DNA of 43,755 nt, from positions 1-43,755 of IMG/VR virus record IMGVR_UViG_3300042936_000127; one strand, written 5' to 3'. The notes beneath the pieces are model-generated. The model saw only the letters and a program-made list of their open reading frames with translations, was not told the origin of the DNA and ran no database searches. Both the position numbers and the translations under genes were made by a program. Source of the stretch: a virus. Position 1 is the stretch's first letter. Each line of letters opens with the position of its first letter. Positions 1 through 6,884 of the stretch are shown piece after piece.

Positions 1-2
1 AA

Positions 3-152
3 ATGGTTAGTGATGGAACAACAGGACGTACAGGAAAGAAAGCTGTAGTTAGTGGTATATACAGAAGTGATAAAGATTATATTGCTCTAACAAGAGGAGA
101 GACATTTCCTCCTTCACTTGATTTATTCTGGATATTAGTAGTAAGCGTTTAA
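3..152 (+). CDS. Small protein, possibly a degenerate zinc-ribbon; 5' end may lie outside window
   Basis: A 49-residue frame begins with ATG two bases into the window and ends in TAA, 12 nt before the next gene. The frame is open to the window edge, so the true start could be upstream. The layout SGIYRSDKDYIALTRGETFPP (residues 17-37, read as two parts SGIYRSDKDY and IALTRGETFPP) resembles small phage and bacterial rubredoxin-like or YjzC-like proteins, where a Gly-x-Tyr strand is followed by a Gly-Glu-x-Phe-Pro-Pro turn. Zinc-binding members have CxxC pairs at these places; here there is no cysteine at all. It appears to be the first visible gene of the plus-strand operon. That it is coding is likely; the family link is my inference from motif layout and is weak. 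Confidence 0.55.
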   Translation: MVSDGTTGRTGKKAVVSGIYRSDKDYIALTRGETFPPSLDLFWILVVSV

Positions 153-164
153 ACAATAATAAAT

Positions 165-443
165 ATGAGAAACCAATTTTTTTACACCAGAAAGGTGGAA
201 GACAAAGAGTTTAGAGACTCTTTTAACATTGATATGGTCATTAGAACTGTATCTATTGAATCAGGAGAGACTATTGTCTTATTAGATGATCTTCATGAAC
301 TAACTAAAGAAGTTCCAGAAATCAATCCTAAAACCAACAAAGTAACTAGACTTAAGAGAGTTACAGAGAATGTGCAATCAGAAATCTATCTTAACAAAGA
401 AGATGCTGAAAGATTTTATAAACTAACAGAACACAAAGACTAA
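165..443 (+). CDS. Hypothetical protein, 92 aa
   Basis: I do not recognise this family. The protein is small, charged and soluble-looking, with no cysteines, signal peptide or membrane segment. Its first half is strand-like (IDMVIRTVSIESGETIVLLDD, residues 22-42 in two strands) and its end is a charged helix (NKEDAERFYKLTEHKD). The stop overlaps the next start as TAATG, so the two are probably translated in a coupled way and belong to one operon. It could be a small virion or regulatory protein; nothing in the sequence decides this. Confidence 0.8.
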   Translation: MRNQFFYTRKVEDKEFRDSFNIDMVIRTVSIESGETIVLLDDLHELTKEVPEINPKTNKVTRLKRVTENVQSEIYLNKEDAERFYKLTEHKD

Positions 444-724
444 TGGGAAATTTAATTGGAAATAGAATATTCTTAGAATTACCTAAGAAAGAAGAAAGTA
501 AGCTTATTGTAGATGAAAATACAAAAGAAGCTTTAGAAAAAGAAATGTTAAAGAAAATGAATAAACTAACTATTCATAGTGTAGGTGATACAGTGACAGT
601 TCTTAAAAAAGGAGATGTTGTATTAGTGGATCCAGCAGTGTTACAAAGAGCACCATTGGTTCCCTTATCAGAAGAAGAAACAGTTATGTTAGTTTCTCCT
701 TTTGATGTTATATATAAATGGTAA
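443..724 (+). CDS. Small beta-rich protein, possibly GroES-like
   Basis: This 93-residue protein starts at the TAATG junction with the gene before it. The order of elements, a first strand with IGNRIFLELP (residues 5-14), a central VGDTVTVLKKGDVVLVDP (47-64) and a final strand near MLVSPFDVIYKW, is the pattern of a 10-kDa GroES-type chaperonin barrel, where a Gly-Asp turn follows the mobile loop. Residues 20-40 form a Lys/Glu-rich helical segment in place of the usual mobile loop. Phages do encode GroES-like co-chaperonins for capsid folding (established for T4 gp31), but this assignment is by eye and could be wrong. The next gene begins right after its stop. Confidence 0.75.
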   Translation: MGNLIGNRIFLELPKKEESKLIVDENTKEALEKEMLKKMNKLTIHSVGDTVTVLKKGDVVLVDPAVLQRAPLVPLSEEETVMLVSPFDVIYKW

Positions 725-725
725 C

Positions 726-1490
726 ATGGAACAAAAAAAAGTAGGTATTGTAATTCTTGCAACTAATGCATATTTTGTGTTAGGTGTAAACTTTATGAGA
801 AAGTTTTCGCATCATTATAAGGGTGATGCAAAGATCACTTTTTACTTCTTCTCAGACACAGATCCTAAAGAGTACATAACAGATGACATGGATGTGCAAT
901 ATATACATCAAATACATGATAGCTGGATAAATGCTACTAATTCTAAATTTGTTAATATACTATCGTTAGAAAACTGTGATAGTGATTATTTAATATATGT
1001 AGATGCTGATACTAGTGTAAGTAGAGATTTTACTGAAGAATGGTTTATTGGTGACACTGTTGGATTAGAACACTTTGGTAACAATGGTTGGATGAAAGAT
1101 GTTAAAGGTTATGATAGAAATCCAAAATCTAAAGCTTATGTTCCTCATGACACTCCATTATTCCAGATGTATTATCATGGATGTTTATTTGGAGGTAAGA
1201 AAGATAAGATGATGGAAGTGTGCAAAGTGCTACGTGATAATCAAATTGAAGACAAAAAGATCCCATACGAACCAGGAGTGAATGATGAGAGTTACATTAA
1301 TCAGTATTACCACTACAATCCACCTACACTAACTGTATATTTAGATAAGTATATGTTTAACGTTAGTGATAAAGGAGGAATTGAGCATAACAGAGATGTT
1401 AATTTCAATGTAGAGGATTTGAAAAAAGAAATGTTAGCTAACAGAAATAACTTATATGATTTACAGAATGGTAAGTTAATAGTGAGATGA
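726..1490 (+). CDS. Glycosyltransferase, GT6 (ABO-like) family
   Basis: Predicted retaining glycosyltransferase adding a galactose-type sugar to an acceptor glycan. The 254-residue reading from the ATG at 726 is preferred because it follows the previous stop by 1 nt; an upstream in-frame ATG at 702 would overlap that gene by 23 nt. Family marks are the metal-binding DAD at residues 93-95 in LIYVDADTS, the acceptor-site block FQMYYHGCLFGG (146-157), and NDESYINQYY (186-195), which correspond in order and spacing to the GT6 DxD, GGxF and WHDESHLN blocks. Many bacterial GT6 enzymes replace DxD by NxN; this one keeps the metal motif. Cyanophage GT6 genes are known. It overlaps the GT61-like gene by 4 nt (ATGA), so the two likely act on the same surface glycan, of the virion or the host. 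Confidence 0.78.
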   Translation: MEQKKVGIVILATNAYFVLGVNFMRKFSHHYKGDAKITFYFFSDTDPKEYITDDMDVQYIHQIHDSWINATNSKFVNILSLENCDSDYLIYVDADTSVSRDFTEEWFIGDTVGLEHFGNNGWMKDVKGYDRNPKSKAYVPHDTPLFQMYYHGCLFGGKKDKMMEVCKVLRDNQIEDKKIPYEPGVNDESYINQYYHYNPPTLTVYLDKYMFNVSDKGGIEHNRDVNFNVEDLKKEMLANRNNLYDLQNGKLIVR

Positions 1491-2806
1491 TATCAAGTTA
1501 TACAACTATAGATAATGGTACTAGTATAGAATATAAAAATTTATATTCTATACATGGTACTATTTATTTTTTATCAGTGGGTGATGTAGATTTACCATAC
1601 GTAAAGAAGTTTACCATATCATATGATTGGAAACCAACTGTAATGAAGTTTGATTCTGAAGAAGAGCTTATCACTTATGTTCAGAACTTAAGTAATATAA
1701 AAAGCATAGATCTATCTGTACTATCTGATAATCTATGGTATGGAAATGTAGGACATGGTTTATTTGATGTTCTCTATCCTATTTACTTATCTATGCTAAA
1801 ATTTGGTTATGTCAATGAGCCTTTTACTTTTCTATCTATGGACTGGAGTTGGAGAGAGAACATGATGTATAACACTATCAAGTTGTTTACAAAACAAGAC
1901 TTGTTAGAATACACAAAATTAGATAAAAGTATAACATATCACTTTAAAACATTAGTTGCAGGTACAGATATTGCAGGCAATAGAGTACAGAATAAAGAAG
2001 TTTTTCTATATGGTAAACAATGGGATGGCATACAGCAGTTCAAAAAAAGACTACTTGATGTACATAACATAGCTACAGATAGACCAATTAACCATGTACC
2101 TAATGTAATTATTGTAAATAACAAGAGGTTTAATAAACAAGATCTAGAAGTGATTAATAATGTAGTGAGACAAATGTCTCCTATATGTAACATAAAGTTT
2201 GTTGATTGGGAACGTGATTATAGAGGAAACAATTCCTCTAGATTTATAGATCAGATGAAAGATTTCCAAGATGTAGATATACAAGTAACTGCACCTGGAA
2301 CAGGAATGATGTATGTACCACTGATGAAAAAAGGAGCAGTAAATGTTAATATTGGATTCATAGAACATACACAAACTAATGGTGTAAGAGGTAACTTAAA
2401 GATATTAGAATCTAAACATGCAGATCATTTAGTGCCTGCATACATGGAACAACCAATATGTGCTGGAACATATTATGTTACATCGTTATATTACGATAGA
2501 TATAAATATAATAATCTAGAAACTCAACCTCTTATAGATATTATCAATCAAGCAATCCAGATAGTAAAATCTGGACAGATCATTGAAGGTAATGTAGGAA
2601 AAGATGGTGAGGTGTTCAGAGAGTATTGCAAAAGAGCACAGGATGGTGATGCGTTATGTAAATCATTAACAGAAGCATCATTGCATGTTGAGTTTTTTGT
2701 TAATGAACATCCTTATGCAATGATTCCAACTACAGATTTAAATTTACTTAGATTAATAAAAAATGAATTAAATTATGACAGAAGTTACGAAATACACTTG
2801 GACTAA
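1487..2806 (+). CDS. Glycosyltransferase, GT61/DUF563-like
   Basis: A 439-residue soluble protein starting in the ATGA overlap with the GT6-like gene. Two blocks suggest the GT61 (DUF563) fold: GHGLFDVLYPIY at residues 89-100, matching the N-x-x-H-x-L-x-D region, and VTAPGTGMMYVPLM at 267-280, matching the block where the family usually has a Gly-Ala-His-Gly-Ala-Gly motif before a conserved loop. The His of that second block is absent here, so catalytic competence is uncertain. The last part (about 340-439) is less family-like. Its position between a GT6-like transferase and a methyltransferase suggests stepwise building and capping of one glycan. GT-B fold and sugar donor are inferred from family, not visible. 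Other large GT-B families cannot be excluded. Confidence 0.6.
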   Translation: MISSYTTIDNGTSIEYKNLYSIHGTIYFLSVGDVDLPYVKKFTISYDWKPTVMKFDSEEELITYVQNLSNIKSIDLSVLSDNLWYGNVGHGLFDVLYPIYLSMLKFGYVNEPFTFLSMDWSWRENMMYNTIKLFTKQDLLEYTKLDKSITYHFKTLVAGTDIAGNRVQNKEVFLYGKQWDGIQQFKKRLLDVHNIATDRPINHVPNVIIVNNKRFNKQDLEVINNVVRQMSPICNIKFVDWERDYRGNNSSRFIDQMKDFQDVDIQVTAPGTGMMYVPLMKKGAVNVNIGFIEHTQTNGVRGNLKILESKHADHLVPAYMEQPICAGTYYVTSLYYDRYKYNNLETQPLIDIINQAIQIVKSGQIIEGNVGKDGEVFREYCKRAQDGDALCKSLTEASLHVEFFVNEHPYAMIPTTDLNLLRLIKNELNYDRSYEIHLD

Positions 2807-3431
2807 TACCATAGGAGGTATAGAACTAAAATTTGAAGACATAGCTACATCAAACACTGTACCTTTTGTGTTTGGAGAACTAAGATCAGACTATTATGGA
2901 TTAGAACAAATCCAGTTATCTAAAGATGATATTGTTCTAGACATAGGTGCTAATGTAGGAATGTTTTCTATATATGTAAAAAAGAAGTTTGGGTGCAGGG
3001 TTATTGCATTTGAACCAGTGCTATCTAATTTTGAGCAGTTTCAGAAGAACATCATCTTAAATGGTTTATCCTTATCAGATATTGAGCTACACAATACAGC
3101 TATAACAGATGTAGAAGATGGTGAGATTAGAATAGGTACTCCAAAAGATAATACAGGAGGATCTTCTGCATTTTACCACACTAATACAATGCCTGTGTGT
3201 AAAACTGAAACAATAGATAAGTATATAACAGAAGGTTGTACATACTTAAAAATAGATTGTGAAGGAGGAGAATACGCAATCATTCCTACAATATTAGATA
3301 AACTTAATAAGTTTAAATATATAGGAATTGAGTATCATAAGTTTCTTTCAGAGCAAGATCCAATAGCTCTACACAAATTACTAGAGTCTAATTTCAATGG
3401 AAAGATATTTTATAAAGAATATGGTACATAA
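2775..3431 (+). CDS. FkbM-family SAM-dependent methyltransferase
   Basis: A 218-residue class I methyltransferase, probably O-methylating a sugar hydroxyl. It shows SAM motif I VLDIGANVGMFSIY at residues 54-67, the acidic end of strand 2 in IAFEP (E80, which holds the SAM ribose), and the FkbM signature LKIDCEGGEYAII at 158-170 with D161. Length and spacing are typical of the family. The chosen ATG lies inside the end of the previous gene (32-nt overlap), longer than other overlaps here, but no better in-frame start precedes the conserved core. It is the last gene of the plus-strand operon and stops immediately before the hairpin terminator. With the two transferases it would cap a glycan, protecting phage or altering a receptor; that role is inference. 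Confidence 0.88.
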   Translation: MTEVTKYTWTNTIGGIELKFEDIATSNTVPFVFGELRSDYYGLEQIQLSKDDIVLDIGANVGMFSIYVKKKFGCRVIAFEPVLSNFEQFQKNIILNGLSLSDIELHNTAITDVEDGEIRIGTPKDNTGGSSAFYHTNTMPVCKTETIDKYITEGCTYLKIDCEGGEYAIIPTILDKLNKFKYIGIEYHKFLSEQDPIALHKLLESNFNGKIFYKEYGT

Positions 3432-3462
3432 AAAAACCCCCTCTATTACAGAGGGGGTTTTT
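3432..3462. terminator. Bidirectional intrinsic terminator
   Basis: A perfect hairpin: AAAAACCCCCTC (3432-3443) pairs with GAGGGGGTTTTT (3451-3462) around a 7-nt loop TATTACA. Seven G:C-rich pairs are flanked by A on the left and T on the right, so the RNA from either strand ends in a U-tract. It begins directly after the FkbM stop codon and lies 32 nt from the last stop of the minus-strand operon, as expected at a convergent junction. Confidence 0.93.
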
Positions 3463-3494
3463 CTTCAGAAAAAAAGAAAGAAAAACAAAGAATA

Positions 3495-3668
3495 TTATTT
3501 TGACAATCTCTTTTGCTTCATAGGAAGCATAGGAGATTTACGTTGTGATTTTGTATCAGACTCTTTCATCCACATAGGATTCTTTTTGCTAGGGATAGCA
3601 ACTTTAGGAGCCATTCTTGGTGCTCCACTCTTCTTGGCTTTACCAAATGTTTCTTTTTTAGCAGCCAC
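3495..3668 (-). CDS. Small basic protein, 57 aa, GTG start
   Basis: A short reading frame begins with GTG inside the end of the upstream gene (11-nt overlap) and ends 32 nt before the terminator, filling an otherwise empty 190-nt gap. The product is Lys/Arg/Pro-rich with few acidic residues (AAKKETFGKAKKSGAPRMAP at the start, KQKRLSK at the end) and resembles in composition the neighbouring basic proteins. If GTG is not used, the first internal ATG (codon 19) would give about 39 residues. No family recognised. It is the last gene of the minus-strand operon. The overlapping open frame on the opposite strand runs through the terminator and is not credible. Confidence 0.6.
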   Translation of the reverse strand: MAAKKETFGKAKKSGAPRMAPKVAIPSKKNPMWMKESDTKSQRKSPMLPMKQKRLSK

Positions 3669-4194
3669 CTTTACATTTTTTCATTGATCCACCAGATTTA
3701 GCTTTATTTACAGACTTACCATTTTTACCCATTAATCCACCAAGCATTCCACCTATTCCTCCTGATTTACCTCCACCACCCATTAATCCACCAAGAGCTT
3801 TTCCAGCTAATCCTCCAATCATAGATTTTCCTGCTCCACCTAACATTTTTCCTAAGAAAGCTTTTTTAACTGTAGCACCTTTCTTAGCTTTTTTTGTAGC
3901 AGCTGTAATAATATCAGCTCTTGTAACACCTGGGTTTTTATCAAATCCAGCTTTAACAGATTTCATTCCTAATGATGTTCCATTTTTAGCTTTACTAACA
4001 GTTTTACCCATCTTACCTCTTGGTAAGCCTGTCATTTTCTTTTTATATTCCATTTCTTTTCTAGTAAAAGGAGGGGTTGTTCCCTCTCCACCACCAATTG
4101 TAGGAACTCCTCTTTTATCCTTCATTGGAGGATAGCTATCAGCAGGATTAGTTGATTTTTTTGTTTTTTTAATAGGTTTTTTAGGTTGTAACAT
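3658..4194 (-). CDS. Lys/Gly-rich protein with glycine-zipper region, 178 aa
   Basis: Unknown family. The N-terminal 115 residues are basic and disordered-looking (many Lys, Pro, Thr). Residues 119-156 form an almost uninterrupted glycine-rich stretch with Leu/Met/Ile spaced among Gly (GGLAGKALGGLMGGGG inside it), like glycine zippers that pack into membranes or assemblies. A motif SKAKNG at 67-72 and its near copy NKAKSGG at 163-169 match a motif repeated in the 285-aa neighbour and in the large virion protein at the right end. The tail SMKKCKGGC has two cysteines. Such composition fits a DNA-condensing or membrane-active virion component; this is inference only. Confidence 0.8.
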   Translation of the reverse strand: MLQPKKPIKKTKKSTNPADSYPPMKDKRGVPTIGGGEGTTPPFTRKEMEYKKKMTGLPRGKMGKTVSKAKNGTSLGMKSVKAGFDKNPGVTRADIITAATKKAKKGATVKKAFLGKMLGGAGKSMIGGLAGKALGGLMGGGGKSGGIGGMLGGLMGKNGKSVNKAKSGGSMKKCKGGC

Positions 4195-4215
4195 GATTAT
4201 ATATTTTTTAGATTA

Positions 4216-4488
4216 TTAACAATTCCATTTACGAAGAGCAAGAGTTTTTCTTGTTGGTTCACCATTAGGCTTCTTAGCAGGGCCTTTAACTCCTGACATT
4301 CTAGCACAGAATGATTTTCTTCTATTAGCTGCTTTACTTCCAGGTTTTAACTTAGAAGGTTTAGTTGTTACAGCCATTTTTAATTTGCTACCAGGATTTT
4401 GTTTTCTATAAGAAGCAACACCCTTTCTGTTTAGGCCTCCTTTTGGGTCTTTTCCCTCAGATCTTTGCCAAGCTGCTGTCTTTGCCAT
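4216..4488 (-). CDS. Small basic phage protein, DUF6321-like
   Basis: A 90-residue, strongly basic protein. The blocks KDPKGGLNRKGVASYRKQN (residues 13-31), RRKSFCARMSG (56-66, Cys61) and the C-terminal LRKWNC are the hallmark order of a small family common in phages of marine and gut bacteria (I associate it with DUF6321), often found near structural genes but without known function. Two cysteines, one central and one terminal, are kept. It starts at a TAATG junction with the upstream 285-aa gene, so translation is probably coupled. Nucleic-acid binding is plausible from charge but unproven. Confidence 0.85.
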   Translation of the reverse strand: MAKTAAWQRSEGKDPKGGLNRKGVASYRKQNPGSKLKMAVTTKPSKLKPGSKAANRRKSFCARMSGVKGPAKKPNGEPTRKTLALRKWNC

Positions 4489-5345
4489 TATTTCTTAGAT
4501 TTAGCTTTAATCTTCTTCTCTTGTACTAACATTTGCTTTGTAGGCTTCTTTCCAGATCCTTTATTAGCTCTTATGTTATCCCAAAGTCCTCTTCTAGACA
4601 TAGAACCATCAGCACGTTTAATCATTCCTCCATTCTTTTTTATTACAGGTTTTACTGTTCTTAAAGAATCACTAGGATTATTTCTTATTTTAAAGTTAGC
4701 TATTTTCATAGCTGTTGCTTGATCAATAGATTTACCTTCATATTTTCTCTTACCTTCAGGTCTAGTTACTTGTTTGGTGTAAGTGTATTCGTTACCATCT
4801 TTAGTAAAAGATTCTCCATTCTGAGCACGTTTAATCATTGCACCAGCTTTAGCTTTCTTAATAGGACCACCATTTCTTCTTCTGGCCTCTCTTCTAACTC
4901 TTCTTTCACTTGCTGCTTGTGATCCAGAACATCCTGGTTTATCATTACCAATGCATCTAAGTTGACCACTATCATCCACTTCACTTTTTTTCTTACGTTC
5001 TTGTGCTGTATATATAGAATCATTTTTAGCAAGTTGCTGCTCTGTTAGTCCTGTACCCTTCACTCTTTGCTTAGTAGAAAAGTCTTTTAATAAACCTTTA
5101 AGAGAATCTTTTTCACGTACTAATTCAGGAGTCAATGGTTTACTACCAGCTTTTTTCTGAAAATCTTTAAGATTTTGTCTTAGTCTAGCTTGTTCTTTTA
5201 TGTTTGCTACTGTACTATCTCTTTTAGTCATTACAGCACCAGCCTGTGCTTTTTTGATTGTACCACCAGTCTTTAATGTACTTCCTTTAAAAGGACCCTT
5301 CTTTTTAATAAGAGGACCATTAGGAACTTTTGTTATCTTAGACAT
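4488..5345 (-). CDS. Basic repeat protein with GG-x-IK-[KR]-A motifs, 285 aa
   Basis: Unknown function. Four copies of a short motif stand out: TGGTIKKAQAG (27-36), NGGPIKKAKAG (158-168), IKRAQNG (171-177) and NGGMIKRADG (238-247). The C-terminal block after the last copy, RRGLWDNIRANKGSGKK (251-267), is a segment I have seen in other small phage proteins. Residues 45-122 look like charged coiled coil; a Cys pair sits at 131-139 (CIGNDKPGC), followed by an Arg-rich run (148-157). It overlaps the HNH gene upstream by 8 nt and the next gene downstream by 1 nt. A virion-associated nucleic-acid binding role would fit but is inference. Confidence 0.82.
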   Translation of the reverse strand: MSKITKVPNGPLIKKKGPFKGSTLKTGGTIKKAQAGAVMTKRDSTVANIKEQARLRQNLKDFQKKAGSKPLTPELVREKDSLKGLLKDFSTKQRVKGTGLTEQQLAKNDSIYTAQERKKKSEVDDSGQLRCIGNDKPGCSGSQAASERRVRREARRRNGGPIKKAKAGAMIKRAQNGESFTKDGNEYTYTKQVTRPEGKRKYEGKSIDQATAMKIANFKIRNNPSDSLRTVKPVIKKNGGMIKRADGSMSRRGLWDNIRANKGSGKKPTKQMLVQEKKIKAKSKK

Positions 5346-5961
5346 AATATTTGTTTATTTTATGAGTTATTAATCTTAATGCTTTTGGATCATTTATATG
5401 TTGTAAAGCATGACATTTTAAACAAAGTGTAATACCATTACTAAAATCAAATTGTAGCTCAGGAAATTGACTTCTATGTTTCATATGATGAGCTTGTAGA
5501 ACATCTTTATTAGTATCTCCACATAACTGACAAGTATAACCATCTCTTTCTTTAATCTTCAAAGACCATTGTTTAAGAGCAAGTTTTACATTTTTATTAT
5601 GTAAATGTTCCTTCCATTCATAATGATTAACTCCTTTATTAAATTCATTAGCACATGATTTAGAACAGAAATTATGTTTTCCTATCTTGTGTTCTTTTCT
5701 TTTAAAAGTAGTTTGACAACTGTTACAAGTTATATCAACTATATCAGAAGATTGATTTTTAACTTTACAATCATAACTGCAAAATTTAGCATCTTTATTC
5801 CATTCCTGGACTTCAAATTCTTTATTACAATCTTGACAGTTTAATATAACTCTTTTCTTTCTTGATGCTTTAGCACAATCATATCCACAATACTTACTAG
5901 CTTTTGTACCTGAGTAAGTATTATCACAATGTAAACATATTTTATCTATACGTTTAAGCAT
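5338..5961 (-). CDS. HNH homing-type endonuclease with three zinc fingers
   Basis: Predicted DNA endonuclease of 207 residues. Three tandem Cys4 finger-like units precede the nuclease: C9/C12 with C25/C29, C42/C45 with C61/C65, and C79/C82 with C99/C103. The HNH domain follows a basic helix (KQWSLKIKERDGYTC): zinc pairs C144/C147 and C180/C183, His pair H158-H159 (AHHM), Asn175 and H184. This layout is that of free-standing HNH homing enzymes of phages, in which fingers give DNA specificity. It is the only clearly mobile-type gene in the window. It lies within a run of small basic-protein genes and is fitted tightly between them (8-nt and 1-nt overlaps), so it is either long resident or replaces a spacer. 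Confidence 0.9.
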   Translation of the reverse strand: MLKRIDKICLHCDNTYSGTKASKYCGYDCAKASRKKRVILNCQDCNKEFEVQEWNKDAKFCSYDCKVKNQSSDIVDITCNSCQTTFKRKEHKIGKHNFCSKSCANEFNKGVNHYEWKEHLHNKNVKLALKQWSLKIKERDGYTCQLCGDTNKDVLQAHHMKHRSQFPELQFDFSNGITLCLKCHALQHINDPKALRLITHKINKYYV

Positions 5962-6128
5962 TATTTTTTCTTCTTGGCTATACTTTTAAAAGTTTTTGCT
6001 AAAGTATAACGCTTAGATCCAGGTTTACATGTTGGTCCACCAAATTTAGCTCCTGTACAAACACCCTTTGTTCCTCTACGTTTTATAGAAGCTGCAGCTT
6101 TTTGCATCCATTTTTTATCAGTGGCCAT
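5961..6128 (-). CDS. Small basic protein with two cysteines, 55 aa
   Basis: Short frame joined by TAATG junctions on both sides: its ATG overlaps the stop of the upstream gene and its stop overlaps the HNH start. The product begins MATDKKWMQKAAASIKRRG and holds GVCTGAKFGGPTCKPGSKRY, with two cysteines 12 residues apart, then a Lys-rich end. Composition matches the neighbouring basic proteins and some small phage proteins with the same Gly-x-Cys-x-Gly and Pro-Thr-Cys-x-Pro-Gly pattern. Coupled junctions, conserved-looking motif and full use of the gap make it a real gene despite its size. Function unknown. Confidence 0.78.
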   Translation of the reverse strand: MATDKKWMQKAAASIKRRGTKGVCTGAKFGGPTCKPGSKRYTLAKTFKSIAKKKK

Positions 6129-6337
6129 TATTTCTTTTTTGAAACTTTAGCACCAGACTTAGCTGTTTGTTTTGTAGCACCAAGTTGTTTATCCTTAGTA
6201 AGTTTAGGTGTTGACTTAGCACCAGCTAATGTTTTCTTTTGTACTTTAGTCCAAGCACCTTTAGGGTCAATACCCTTATCTCTTTTAGTAGAGGCTTTAA
6301 GTCCAGTTAGACTTCCACCTTTTGTTTTATTTGCCAT
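6128..6337 (-). CDS. Small Lys-rich protein, 69 aa
   Basis: Very basic, low-complexity protein (Lys, Thr, Gly, Ala) without membrane segment or cysteine. It contains DKGIDPKGAWTKVQKK (residues 20-35), whose Asp-Pro-Lys-Gly turn resembles the one in the DUF6321-like neighbour. It overlaps the gene on each side, 1 nt downstream and 11 nt upstream, in the same tight operon. It could bind DNA or be a small internal capsid protein; no family is recognised. Confidence 0.75.
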   Translation of the reverse strand: MANKTKGGSLTGLKASTKRDKGIDPKGAWTKVQKKTLAGAKSTPKLTKDKQLGATKQTAKSGAKVSKKK

Positions 6338-6527
6338 AGCGTTTAAATGTTATATTGGGTTTAACTATTATTTGGGAATGTGTATATTGCCACATCTCTC
6401 CAGTTTCATTAAGTACAATTGTATAGATGGTGTCTGTTTCATGACCATAATCAGTCACTAACCATATCACCCCATCTCCCTTGGGTGTTGTAACATCTAT
6501 CCTATTCTTAGGTTCGTATATTCTCAT
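6327..6527 (-). CDS. Hypothetical protein, SH3-like, 66 aa
   Basis: A short beta-rich protein reading like a small barrel: a KGDGVIWLVTDYG strand pair (residues 16-28), TIYTIVLNETGEMWQYTHSQI (34-54, described here as two strands joined by an Asn-Glu-Thr-Gly turn) and a basic tail. This layout, a short protein stating a DYG turn then a TGE-x-W hairpin, recurs in small hypothetical proteins of other phages. Function unknown. It overlaps the downstream gene by 11 nt, and a 7-bp hairpin lies in its leader. Confidence 0.75.
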   Translation of the reverse strand: MRIYEPKNRIDVTTPKGDGVIWLVTDYGHETDTIYTIVLNETGEMWQYTHSQIIVKPNITFKRYGK

Positions 6528-6551
6528 AGAGAAGTGCTTAGATTATCTACG

Positions 6552-6576
6552 TCTGGTTCTTAATCACCCAACCAGA
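6552..6576. repeat. Inverted repeat in leader of the 66-aa gene
   Basis: TCTGGTT (6552-6558) and AACCAGA (6570-6576) are perfect 7-bp complements with an 11-nt loop, located between two minus-strand genes. No T-tract follows on the minus strand, so it is not a standard terminator. It could be an RNA processing or stabilising hairpin, or chance. Confidence 0.4.
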
Positions 6577-6584
6577 ACTGTTTT

Positions 6585-6824
6585 TTAAAGATCTTTAGAA
6601 GACACTTCTTCCATAGCCTCTTTAACAATGTCTAATTCAACGCCTTTTGCCATAACTCCCTCAATAGCAGCATTAGCTTGTTGAGCTAATAAGATCTTTG
6701 CAGCTTCTTCTGTGTTAAGAATAGCTCTTAAAGAATTAAGAATTAGACCAAATTCTCTTCCATTGAATTCGAATTTGTCTTCAGGTCCCCAAGTGTAACG
6801 CTTGTTAGGATCATACTGTGCCAT
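6585..6824 (-). CDS. Hypothetical protein, 79 aa
   Basis: Soluble, mildly acidic protein with a helical core: RYTWGPEDKFEFNGREFGLI (residues 9-28) followed by a long predicted helix EEAAKILLAQQANAAIEGVM (39-58). It looks like small conserved proteins found near virion genes in Bacteroidota phages, but I cannot name a family. Its leader shares AAAACCAAyTACATTATG with that of the glycosyltransferase gene at 10886-11902. A 60-nt spacer separates it from the collagen-like gene downstream. Confidence 0.8.
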   Translation of the reverse strand: MAQYDPNKRYTWGPEDKFEFNGREFGLILNSLRAILNTEEAAKILLAQQANAAIEGVMAKGVELDIVKEAMEEVSSKDL

Positions 6825-6884
6825 AATGTAATTGGTTTTAAAATTAACAGTAAATGTATATAATGTTTCTTATATATACAAATA

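Noticed and set aside
702-725. Upstream ATG for the GT6-like gene
   Set aside because: It would overlap the preceding gene by 23 nt and add eight residues without family similarity; ATG at 726 directly after the stop is preferred.
3397-3687. Open frame of 96 codons on plus strand across the terminator
   Set aside because: It runs through the strong hairpin, overlaps the FkbM gene in another frame and lies antisense to the 57-aa minus-strand gene; composition is that of antisense to Lys-rich coding.
6855-6880. TGTATATA / TATATACA inverted repeat before the collagen-like gene
   Set aside because: Pure A/T-type palindromes of 8 bp are expected by chance in this composition; no T-tract and no G:C clamp for a terminator.
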